From positions 1 to 48,418 of the forward strand of contig CAZOMR010000001.1 of assembly GCA_964580655.1 (NCBI GenBank): 48,418 bases of DNA, read 5' to 3'. This stretch comes from CAZOMR01 sp964580655. GTDB taxonomy: Bacteria > RBG-13-61-14 > CAZOMR01. Positions 1-7,793 of the stretch are shown piece after piece (position 1 is the first letter of the stretch; each line of letters begins with the position of its first letter). The position numbers were made by a program, and so were the translations under genes. Below the pieces are notes generated by a model. The model saw nothing but the letters and a program-made list of their open reading frames with translations. It was not told where the DNA came from and made no database searches.

Positions 1-55
1 GCAAAATTATTCTGTCCAAAGAAAATCTTGTATAAGGGGCTATCTGGCCGAGAAA

Positions 56-84
56 TTGACAGTGCCATAAAATGCATATAATAT
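56..84 (+). promoter_or_regulatory. Probable sigma70 promoter of the nth operon
   Basis: TTGACA is present at 56-61. It is followed by overlapping -10 choices: TATAAT at 77-82 (15-bp spacer) or TAATAT at 79-84 (17-bp spacer). Transcription would start near 90, about 15 bases before the ATG at 106. The hexamers are seen directly; promoter activity is inferred. Confidence 0.55.
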
Positions 85-105
85 CAATAATAAAGAATAC
101 CAAGG

Positions 106-804
106 ATGAGCAAAGCGAGGTCTAATCCCCGTCTTTTTTCCATTAAAGAGGTGGCAGGAAAACTCGATGAAGAATATGGAGAAAAGATACCGCCCAAAAG
201 GCGGAGCGGGGTGATCGAGGAGCTTGTGAGGACAATTCTTTCCCAGAACACTAATGACCAAAACAGCCATCGAGCCTATTCAAACCTGCGAAAGAGGTTT
301 CCAACCTGGGCTAAGGTGGCCGAGGCCCAGCCGGAGGACCTGGCCCGGACGATCAGGGTGGCCGGCCTTGCGCGGCAGAAGTCCCGGGTTTTGCAAGAAA
401 TTCTGCGCCGGATTCGGCGTGAGCAAGGGAGGTATTCAATTCAGCGTGTCTGCAACAAGCCGATGAATGAAGCCCGTGAATATCTGCTCAGCTTCAAAGG
501 AGTGGGCGAAAAGACCGCGGCATGCGTTCTGCTTTTTGCCTGTGAAAAGCCGGCATTCCCCGTGGATACACATATCCTCCGTGTCTCCAGACGCCTCGGA
601 TGGCTTGATCCCAGGGGCTCGGGCTCGCAAGCGCATCGCTTCTTCCAGATGCGGGTGCCCGCTGAAAAAATCTACAGTCTTCATCTCAACATCATTGCAC
701 ACGGCCGCGCAATCTGTAAAGCCCGTAAACCGGAATGCGAGACCTGTTGTCTGAAAAGCAGATGCCTTTTTTATTTTCGGAGGAACCATGAATCCCGGTC
801 TTGA
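106..804 (+). CDS. nth: Endonuclease III (DNA glycosylase/AP lyase)
   Basis: Base-excision repair enzyme that removes oxidised pyrimidines and cleaves the abasic site. The 232-aa product has the helix-hairpin-helix segment (GVGEKTAA, about residues 132-139) carrying the catalytic lysine (Lys136), followed by the VDTHI motif with the catalytic aspartate (Asp154). The C-terminal 4Fe-4S loop is intact: Cys204, Cys211, Cys214 and Cys220 have the C-x6-C-x2-C-x5-C spacing of E. coli Nth. An extra Cys215 sits beside the third ligand. The ATG has only a weak AAGG upstream, but a promoter is placed suitably at 56-84. The 3' end overlaps the next gene by 17 bases, suggesting co-transcription with the envelope module. 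A UV-endonuclease-like homologue with other specificity cannot be excluded. Confidence 0.93.
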   Translation: MSKARSNPRLFSIKEVAGKLDEEYGEKIPPKRRSGVIEELVRTILSQNTNDQNSHRAYSNLRKRFPTWAKVAEAQPEDLARTIRVAGLARQKSRVLQEILRRIRREQGRYSIQRVCNKPMNEAREYLLSFKGVGEKTAACVLLFACEKPAFPVDTHILRVSRRLGWLDPRGSGSQAHRFFQMRVPAEKIYSLHLNIIAHGRAICKARKPECETCCLKSRCLFYFRRNHESRS

Positions 805-3800
805 TAAAATCCATCGCAAGGTCTCGGCCTTGCGGATGAGAGAATTCTGGATTCGCCTGTTCCAGGGCTTGAGCCTCGCAGGAGCCGTATGGCTCTGCCT
901 GTGGATTCTCGGGCCCTTGGGGCTTGGGATACTCCACGGATGGTCCGGGCTGATCTTGCGGGTTTTAATCCTTTTCGCGGCGGCGGGAGTTATCATCATG
1001 GCTATCACGAGAGCCATATATCCGAGAGGTACAGATGATCGGCTTGCGCTCCGGATTGAGAAGGTTTACCCGAATTTGAATAATTCCTTGATCTCAAGTC
1101 TGCAGTTGACGAGAGAGCGCGAACATCCAGACCCTCGTCACCCGTTTTCCGCATACCTGCTTGAAAGGCTTTTACAGAACACGGCCTCACAAATGCCCGC
1201 GATTGATCTCTCCCGTGTAGCCACCCTGGAGGGATTGAAATGGCGGTTCTTGCTTTTCTGCCTGGCAGTGCTATCCGCACTGGTTATCCATAATTTATAT
1301 CCCGCATATTTAGGGAACGGCTTTCAGCTTTTGATCTTATCGGAATTCCGCCTTCCGGAAAAAAGCGCTCGTGAGCGCGCTCTGCTATCCGCAGAGCCCC
1401 TGACTACAGGGGACTTCACCCTGGAATATATTTACCCGGCATACAGCGGTCTCAAACCGCAGGAAGTTCAGCATACATCCGGAGAGATTTCAGCGCTTGC
1501 AGGGACAGAGGTGATAATTCATACAACCTGCCTTGAGAGGGTGGCCTCGGCAAATCTTGTAGTAGGAGGCTCGGCCCGGATACCCTTGAGGGTGGATGAC
1601 GGGAATAAGCTTTCGGGCAAGCTGGTGGTTATGGAGCCAGGCGAATATCTTATTGAGGCCGAGGATTCGAGCAGGGTTCAAAGAAGAGAACCGGAGAGTC
1701 ACCCTATACGGGTAGAGGATGACTTGTATCCGGAGGTGGTGCTTAAGCAACCTGTTTCTGACCTGGAGGTCTGCGCGGATGACTTTGTTCAGATAAGCTG
1801 GGAAGCGGAGGATGATTTCGGTATTGGGGGGGTGAGCCTGGTTTATCAGCGGGGCATGGAGGAGGAGCGGCTGGAGATATTCCGGTCAGGCGAGCGGCCG
1901 GATAAAAGGCATGAGGGAGATTATGATTGGGACCTGACCGGGGCAGGGGTCTCTCCGGGGGACCGCGTGGCATTTTATCTGGAAGTGGATGACAACGATA
2001 ATATTTCAGGGCCCAAGAAGGGCAGAAGTGCGACATTGTATCTCGATGTTTTCAGCGCTTTTAAGAAGCACGAGGAAGTGATAGCGAAAGAGGAAGAGCT
2101 TTTTGAGAACATGATTGAACATCTCGCTGATCATCTTGACGATGAGCGGAGCCGGCTGGACGCATCCCCGGGATACATCCTTGAAAAGGCCGAGGCAGAG
2201 CTGATCCAGCGAGGCCGCGAATTGCTTGCGCACATCCAGAATATCTTAAAGATGATGGAAAGCGACATCCACACCAGCGAGTTGATGAAGGATAGCATGG
2301 AGAATATGGGTAGGGTGTATAAGAGCCTGCTTGAGGCCCGCTCCGGCCTTGTCCGGGCTCTCGTATCATCTGCCAGACCGGTCAAAGAGTTGGTGGGACT
2401 CCGCAGGGAATATATAGAGGACCTTGAACGCGATATTATATTCCTGGATCGCATGATAAAAAAGCAACGAATGGACCTGGTCCTGATGGAAGGCAAGAAC
2501 CTGGCAAGGGCACAGGAGGATTTGGCGGAACTGCTTGAGAGATACAAGGAGACCCATGACCCGGCCCTGCTGGATGAACTTCAGCGGAAGATGGCGGAGT
2601 TGGAAGCCGCTTTTCAGGAGCTTCTATCACGCATGGCCATGATGCGAAGTGAGATGGGTGATGAGTTCTTCAATATTGAAGCAATGGATGGGCCCAGGTG
2701 GAATGATATATTCGAGCAGGTGGCCCGGATGCGAAACGCGCTCCAGGACGGAGACCTTGATTCAGCTATGGCACAGGCCGAGGATTTTCTCAATTCACTC
2801 GGGCAGATGATGGCCGCGCTAAATGAGCAGGCAGGGCAATACGGGGAAGCGATCTCGGCCGAGGCACTTCGGCGCATGGATGAGGCGATTGAAAAGCTGG
2901 CAGAGCTAGAGGCAGGCGAGCAGGACATGATCGAGCGCTCCGAGGCCATATATCATCGCCAGCTTGAGAAGACAGCTCAACTAGAGTCCATGCTCGATCG
3001 GTTTATCGAGGATGAGGCGGAAAAGATCGAGGAAATACGGAGGAAGCTGGGCAATGTCCAGAATGAGATGAGAGGTCTTACGCCTGCGCGGAAAAAGCCT
3101 CAGACAAACACCCCGGATGAGATTAAACAAACTACCATGGAATTTTACCGGAAAAGAAATTTATTCCACCATCAGATAGGAGGGATAACACGACAGCTCA
3201 GAGAGCGCGGGAGAGAGCTTGAGCACAGGGAACTGGAGCAGGTGCTGGAAGGCATGAAGAAAAACCAGGAGACCATGGAGAGGATCAGGGATGACATGGA
3301 GGTCTTTATGGATAGGTTCCAGGCTGAGCCGGATAAAAAGCGAGAGCAGACATCGGAGCAGTGCCAGGGCGCGCTGGCGCTCGGGCAGGAGATTATTGAT
3401 GATCTGGAGGCGCTGAGGGGAACTCTAAAGCCTGCGTTTGCGCCTGGCGATACAGCGGAGATGAAGGCCATGGCGGATGAGCAGGAGGGAATTCGCGATC
3501 AGACAATGGATGTCTGGCAGGAGGTGGCTGACCTGGAGGATGATGTGCCAGCAATCCCCATGGGGGTTACCGGGAAGCTCGATCAGGCCGCCCTGTCCAT
3601 GCGTGATGCATCCGGATACCTCCTGCTAGAAGAGCCGGGGTCCGCACTGGCGCCGGAGCGTGAGGCCAGGCTGAGACTTAAGCAGGCAAGGGAAGACCTG
3701 GTCAGGGCTCAAAAGCAGATGTCGCAGATGGCGCAGTCCGGGGCAGGACTGCCGCTCGCTCTTGGAGGGCGACGGAGTGGTGGCGGGGGGACTGGAACAA

Positions 3801-3955
3801 GGGGGCTGGCAATGAAGGGTTTCAAATTGCCAGAAGAGGGCGCGGACAAGACGCCGGAGGAATTCCGCCAGAACTTGCTCAAGGCCATGCGGGAGGAAGC
3901 GCCGGAGGAGTATCGGCATCTTAATCATGATTATTACGAGAGGTTGATGCGATGA
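788..3955 (+). CDS. DUF4175-like membrane protein with long coiled-coil domain
   Basis: A 1055-aa protein of unknown function. Hydrophobic segments lie at about residues 20-45, 50-76 and 150-172. A beta-rich region with Ig-like character follows (about 200-420), then a very long Glu/Arg/Met-rich helical region (about 430-900) predicted to form coiled coils, a Gly-rich stretch (about 995-1010) and a short charged tail. The layout and the downstream MoxR, DUF58 and BatA genes match large DUF4175-type proteins; the family assignment is from layout and context, not a search. A strong GGAGGA lies just before the ATG, inside the end of nth. The stop overlaps the next start as ATGA. It probably anchors or scaffolds the AAA+/vWA system at the inner membrane, but no enzymatic motif is visible. 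Confidence 0.72.
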   Translation: MNPGLDKIHRKVSALRMREFWIRLFQGLSLAGAVWLCLWILGPLGLGILHGWSGLILRVLILFAAAGVIIMAITRAIYPRGTDDRLALRIEKVYPNLNNSLISSLQLTREREHPDPRHPFSAYLLERLLQNTASQMPAIDLSRVATLEGLKWRFLLFCLAVLSALVIHNLYPAYLGNGFQLLILSEFRLPEKSARERALLSAEPLTTGDFTLEYIYPAYSGLKPQEVQHTSGEISALAGTEVIIHTTCLERVASANLVVGGSARIPLRVDDGNKLSGKLVVMEPGEYLIEAEDSSRVQRREPESHPIRVEDDLYPEVVLKQPVSDLEVCADDFVQISWEAEDDFGIGGVSLVYQRGMEEERLEIFRSGERPDKRHEGDYDWDLTGAGVSPGDRVAFYLEVDDNDNISGPKKGRSATLYLDVFSAFKKHEEVIAKEEELFENMIEHLADHLDDERSRLDASPGYILEKAEAELIQRGRELLAHIQNILKMMESDIHTSELMKDSMENMGRVYKSLLEARSGLVRALVSSARPVKELVGLRREYIEDLERDIIFLDRMIKKQRMDLVLMEGKNLARAQEDLAELLERYKETHDPALLDELQRKMAELEAAFQELLSRMAMMRSEMGDEFFNIEAMDGPRWNDIFEQVARMRNALQDGDLDSAMAQAEDFLNSLGQMMAALNEQAGQYGEAISAEALRRMDEAIEKLAELEAGEQDMIERSEAIYHRQLEKTAQLESMLDRFIEDEAEKIEEIRRKLGNVQNEMRGLTPARKKPQTNTPDEIKQTTMEFYRKRNLFHHQIGGITRQLRERGRELEHRELEQVLEGMKKNQETMERIRDDMEVFMDRFQAEPDKKREQTSEQCQGALALGQEIIDDLEALRGTLKPAFAPGDTAEMKAMADEQEGIRDQTMDVWQEVADLEDDVPAIPMGVTGKLDQAALSMRDASGYLLLEEPGSALAPEREARLRLKQAREDLVRAQKQMSQMAQSGAGLPLALGGRRSGGGGTGTRGLAMKGFKLPEEGADKTPEEFRQNLLKAMREEAPEEYRHLNHDYYERLMR

Positions 3956-5604
3956 GGTTTAGGGTAATATCCGGTCGGGTCGCGATTGCATTCATTTCTA
4001 TTGCTCTCGCAGGCTCTGCATTTTTAATGTGGAATGCAAGCGGTTCAGTCGCGCTTGATACGCAGATTCAGAAGGAGCTCAAGAAGGGGTATATTGCCCT
4101 GGAGTATTGGGATTTCGGTCTGGCCGATGAGATAGGCCGCAAGGTGCGCACACTTTTGGATTCAGCTCCGGAGCCTGATGAGGAGCGGGAATTGGATTGG
4201 CTGAGGTATCAGGCATATCTTTGTTTTTATGCCGGGGAATATGAGGAGGCGCTGAATTTTGCTGACCGGGCGAATAAGCTCAATGGTCATGGCCTGGAAG
4301 CCTGGCAGGATTTTTACAATCGGACAAAGAGCCTTGCTCAAATCTGGCGGGGGGCGAAGGAGGAGAGGAGTGAGCATTTTATCTTCCGTTATATCCCTGG
4401 CCCGGAAGAGATACTGGTTAAGCCGGGTCTATCTGCGCTGGAGCGCTCTTACCGTGTGCTGACACGCGAGTTGCAGGTAAAAGCGGATCGGGGCCCGGTG
4501 CTTGCGGAGGTGTATCCTTCGGTCGCGGCGCTTTCCATGGCAGTCGGGCTTTCTGAAAAGGAGATGAAGGATTCCGGCACCATCGCCATCTGCCGATACC
4601 GCCGGCTTATGATCACAAGCCCCAGACAGCTTCTGAGCGGCTATGATTACTTGACAACACTCAGCCACGAGTTCGTCCATTATCTGATATACCTTCGCAA
4701 CGGACCGAAATGCCCTATCTGGCTACATGAGGGGATAGCAAAACACGAGGAGTCCCGCTGGAAAGGTGACCCGGGGGGACAGCTTGATCCGATCCCGCAG
4801 AGTCTTCTGGCTTCTGCCGTCAAGAGGGATGAGTTCATAAGCTTTGAGCAGATGTATCCCACATTTGCCAAGTTCGATTCTCCGGCCCAGGGTCAACTCG
4901 CATTCGCAGAGGTTGTCACGGTCGTGGATTACCTGACCCGTGAACAAGGGATGCCGAGGTTATTCGAACTCCTGGACATGCTCAAACAGGGGATAGATGA
5001 TAAAGAGGCTCTGGCACGCTTGACCGGAAAGAATTTCGACCAGTTCTGGCAGGGATGGAAGGAATATGTAGCCACAAGGAATTACAAGGAGATACCGGGG
5101 ATAGATGTGCCGAAACTTGAGTTTCGCAACAGGGAGACTGAACAAGAAGATCAACAAGAAGACATTGTTGGAGAGGATGATCTTGCAAGCAACGAGGCCT
5201 GGAGATATGTCCGCATAGGAGACCTTCTGCGCAATCGCAATCACCTGGCCGCCGCGGTGATGGAATATGAAAAAGCGCTTGTGCTCCTTCCTTACCAGCC
5301 GCGCATACAGAACAAGCTGGGCTTAAGCCTGATCCTTATGGGGAATTACAGGAGAGCGCTAAAACCACTTATGCAGGCGGAAAGGATATACCCGAATTAT
5401 GTTACCACATATATCAATATGGGAAGGGCCTACGCCGGAGTTGGAGATACCGTTAAAGCGATCAGCTATTTTGAGAAGGCGCTTACAATCAACCCCTTTG
5501 ATCCCACGCCATATCATTATTTGATCAAGCTTTATGAAAACGCGGGTGAGCCAAAGAGGAGCGAGAGGGCTAGAGAGAGATTGAGGATAATAAGTCAGCG
5601 CTGA
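3952..5604 (+). CDS. Membrane-anchored HExxH peptidase (peptidase MA-like) with TPR repeats
   Basis: A 550-aa protein. An N-terminal signal/anchor (about residues 8-30) is followed by a helical, probably TPR-like, segment and then a zinc-peptidase core. The core has HEFVH at 239-243 and Glu260 in WLHEGIAKHEE as the likely third zinc ligand, the gluzincin arrangement of the peptidase MA-like family. The C-terminal third (about 415-545) contains at least three TPR units. An acidic linker (about 395-410) joins the two halves. The ATG overlaps the preceding stop (ATGA), so it is translationally coupled to the DUF4175-like protein. It may process or recruit an envelope substrate of the adjacent MoxR/vWA module; the substrate is not deducible. 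Confidence 0.8.
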   Translation: MRFRVISGRVAIAFISIALAGSAFLMWNASGSVALDTQIQKELKKGYIALEYWDFGLADEIGRKVRTLLDSAPEPDEERELDWLRYQAYLCFYAGEYEEALNFADRANKLNGHGLEAWQDFYNRTKSLAQIWRGAKEERSEHFIFRYIPGPEEILVKPGLSALERSYRVLTRELQVKADRGPVLAEVYPSVAALSMAVGLSEKEMKDSGTIAICRYRRLMITSPRQLLSGYDYLTTLSHEFVHYLIYLRNGPKCPIWLHEGIAKHEESRWKGDPGGQLDPIPQSLLASAVKRDEFISFEQMYPTFAKFDSPAQGQLAFAEVVTVVDYLTREQGMPRLFELLDMLKQGIDDKEALARLTGKNFDQFWQGWKEYVATRNYKEIPGIDVPKLEFRNRETEQEDQQEDIVGEDDLASNEAWRYVRIGDLLRNRNHLAAAVMEYEKALVLLPYQPRIQNKLGLSLILMGNYRRALKPLMQAERIYPNYVTTYINMGRAYAGVGDTVKAISYFEKALTINPFDPTPYHYLIKLYENAGEPKRSERARERLRIISQR

Positions 5605-5627
5605 GCGTAGCGCGCTGAGCGCGCTGA
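5598..5627 (+). repeat. Triple GCGCTGA repeat spanning the peptidase stop codon
   Basis: GCGCTGAGCG occurs at 5598-5607 and 5612-5621, and a third GCGCTGA at 5621-5627. Embedded GCGC/AGCGCGCT units allow short hairpins. The first copy contains the TGA stop of the peptidase gene, and the last is followed by the A-rich ribosome-binding region of moxR. It could modulate coupling between the two genes; function is inferred only. Confidence 0.5.
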
Positions 5628-5642
5628 AAAAAGGAGAGAAAG

Positions 5643-6677
5643 TTGGAAGAAGATTTACAAGGCGCCCCTGGAGAAGAGTCAAGCGAGGCCAGGAGAGACC
5701 TGGACGCGGTTTCCGAGATCGCACAAAGCAAGGAACAGATTCTATCCGAGGTTGGCAAGGTCATCATAGGCCAGGAGGGGGTGGTGGAGCTTTTGCTCAT
5801 CGCACTTTTCTCGCGTGGACACGGCCTGTTCGTGGGCGTGCCCGGTCTGGCAAAGACCCTGCTGGTCAGCACCCTTGCCGAGGTGTTGAACTTGAATTTC
5901 AACAGAATCCAGTTCACTCCCGACCTGATGCCCTCGGACATAACCGGCACCGACATTTTAGAGGAGGATCAGAAGAGTGGCCGGCGCTCTTTCTCATTCA
6001 TTCGCGGGCCTATCTTCGCAAACATCATTCTGGCAGATGAGATCAACCGCACAAGCCCAAAGACCCAGGCCGCGCTCTTGCAGGGCATGCAGGAGTACAA
6101 GGTCACGGCAGGAGGGGTCACCCACTTGATGGAGTTGCCCTTCATGGTTTTCGCCACGCAGAACCCGATAGAGCAGGAAGGGACATACCCGCTCCCGGAA
6201 GCACAGCTTGACCGGTTCATGTTCGAGATAGATGTGGACTATCCGGGCATGGATGAAGAGATTCAGATCGTCCGCAGTACCACTTCAGCCTATCAGCCGG
6301 AATTGAACAAGATACTGAGCGCGGCTCGAATTCTGGAACTGCAGGAGATTGTCCGGAGAGTACCAGCGGCCGAACATGTGATTCGCTACGCGGTTAACCT
6401 GGTCCGGAGTTCAAGGCCGGATGAGCCTGGTGCCCCGGAGTTCATCAAGAAGTGGATGGCCTGGGGCGCAGGTCCAAGGGCCAGCCAGTATCTTATCCTG
6501 GGCGGAAAGGCCAGGGCAATCCTGCATGGAAGATACGCGGTCACATGCGAGGATGTCCGGGCACTGGCACTGCCAGTGCTCAAGCACCGCCTGATCGTCA
6601 ATTTCCGGGCAGAGGCTGAAGGGACATCCTCAAGCCAGATCATCTCTAACCTTCTGGAAACTGTGAAAGAAGAATAG
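5643..6677 (+). CDS. MoxR-family AAA+ ATPase
   Basis: A 344-aa AAA+ chaperone-like ATPase. Walker A is GVPGLAKT (about residues 65-72), Walker B is LADEINRTSPK, the sensor-1 region is FATQNPIEQEG and an LPEAQLDRF segment follows, all typical of MoxR. The start is TTG at 5643, supported by AAAGGAGAG at 5630-5638 and by no suitable upstream ATG. MoxR proteins act with vWA partners to remodel or mature other proteins. The DUF58 and BatA-type vWA genes directly downstream are the expected partners. A 150-bp inverted-repeat element separates it from DUF58; its left end abuts the TAG stop. Confidence 0.93.
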   Translation: MEEDLQGAPGEESSEARRDLDAVSEIAQSKEQILSEVGKVIIGQEGVVELLLIALFSRGHGLFVGVPGLAKTLLVSTLAEVLNLNFNRIQFTPDLMPSDITGTDILEEDQKSGRRSFSFIRGPIFANIILADEINRTSPKTQAALLQGMQEYKVTAGGVTHLMELPFMVFATQNPIEQEGTYPLPEAQLDRFMFEIDVDYPGMDEEIQIVRSTTSAYQPELNKILSAARILELQEIVRRVPAAEHVIRYAVNLVRSSRPDEPGAPEFIKKWMAWGAGPRASQYLILGGKARAILHGRYAVTCEDVRALALPVLKHRLIVNFRAEAEGTSSSQIISNLLETVKEE

Positions 6678-6826
6678 CTTTAACTCCGAAAAATGCAGTT
6701 CAACTTTTTATGGATGATAGCATTGGAGTCGTGGTCCTTGGTAGGGGCGCGGCTTGCCGCGCCCAAAAATGTCCGAAAAAGGGCAAGACAAGCCTTGCCC
6801 CTACAACTGCATTTTCGGGTTAAAGC
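6677..6826. repeat. MITE-like inverted-repeat element between moxR and DUF58
   Basis: Outer arms of 22-24 bp lie at 6677-6700 and 6805-6826 and are inverted copies differing by two single-base indels (GCTTTAAC..TGCAGTT against AACTGCA..GTTAAAGC). Inside, GTAGGGGC (6741-6748) pairs with GCCCCTAC (6797-6804). A perfect 9-bp stem GGGCGCGGC/GCCGCGCCC lies at 6745-6764, and a 7-bp stem GGGCAAG/CTTGCCC at 6781-6800. No coding capacity is present. The nested symmetry fits a non-autonomous palindromic element; no clear target duplication is visible. Confidence 0.75.
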
Positions 6827-6835
6827 CTGAAGGCC

Positions 6836-7789
6836 ATGGCTGACCCTGTTACCCATCTGCTCTCTGCCGATCTGGTAGCTCGCCTGCGCACGCTTGAGAT
6901 CAAGGCCAGGGAAGTAGCAGAGGGCGCGCTTACAGGAATACATCATTCTTCCCATCGTGGCTCGTCTCTCGAATTCGTAGAGCACAAGCCTTATTCGCCA
7001 GGGGACGATATACGGATGATAGACTGGAAGCTCTTTGCCAAATCGGATCGCTACTACATCAAGCAGTTTGAGGATGAGACCAACATACGCTGTCTCATCC
7101 TGGTAGATGGTTCAAGCTCAATGGCCTATCGCGGAATGGGCCCGTCCGGCCAGAAAAAAGGGCCGCGAGAACGCATGAGCAAGCTCGAATACGCACAGGT
7201 ACTGGCCGCGGCCCTGGCATGGCTACTCTTGAATCAGTCCGATGCTGTGGGCCTGGCCGTCTTCGGAGCAGGTGTTCGTAAATACCTTCCTCCACGAAGC
7301 CAGAGCTCCTTTCTTCAGCCAATTCTCAAAGGTCTGGCCGAGATAGTCCCGGAACCCGGCACCGACCTCGGCCGCTCCGTCCATGAGGTTATCGAGCGAA
7401 CGCACGGTCACATCCTCTTTATCTTCATAAGTGATTTCTTCGATGAGCCCGAGCCCATGATCAATTCTCTTAAACTCCTGAAGCACCGCGGCCATGAGCT
7501 GATCCTCTTTCAAATACTTGACCACGACGAGATTGAATTCCCATTTTCACGGCTAAGCATGTTCGAGGGCCTGGAAGAGGAGGTTAAACTCCTCGTTGAT
7601 CCGCGGGCCATCAGGGAGGAGTATCAGAGGCAGGTCCAGTTTTTCATCGAGAGGATGAAGAGCGAGTGCCTGGGAGATCGCATTGATTACTGGTTTGTCA
7701 ATACCTTCACTCCGGCCGAGCAGACACTTTCAGGGTATCTGGCGCACCGGGAGGCGCGAAAGAAAACATACAGGCTGAGAGGAGTTTAA
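6836..7789 (+). CDS. DUF58 domain protein (MoxR-associated vWA-like)
   Basis: A 317-aa soluble protein of the DUF58 family. The N-terminal helical part contains the hallmark segment PGDDIRMIDWKLFAKSD (about residues 58-74). It is followed by a vWA-like fold beginning LILVDGSSSM (about 93-102), whose DGSSS matches a MIDAS D-x-S-x-S motif. The family is nearly always encoded beside MoxR and is thought to be a client or adaptor of it. Only a weak TGAAGG precedes the ATG, two bases away, because an inverted-repeat element ends at 6826. Translation may therefore be less efficient than that of neighbours. The downstream BatA-type gene starts 4 bases after the stop. Confidence 0.92.
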   Translation: MADPVTHLLSADLVARLRTLEIKAREVAEGALTGIHHSSHRGSSLEFVEHKPYSPGDDIRMIDWKLFAKSDRYYIKQFEDETNIRCLILVDGSSSMAYRGMGPSGQKKGPRERMSKLEYAQVLAAALAWLLLNQSDAVGLAVFGAGVRKYLPPRSQSSFLQPILKGLAEIVPEPGTDLGRSVHEVIERTHGHILFIFISDFFDEPEPMINSLKLLKHRGHELILFQILDHDEIEFPFSRLSMFEGLEEEVKLLVDPRAIREEYQRQVQFFIERMKSECLGDRIDYWFVNTFTPAEQTLSGYLAHREARKKTYRLRGV

Positions 7790-7793
7790 GGGA

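Noticed and set aside
40..270. Minus-strand ORF of 76 codons overlapping the nth start
   Set aside because: It lies opposite the promoter and nth start, has no family resemblance, and looks like a shadow ORF.
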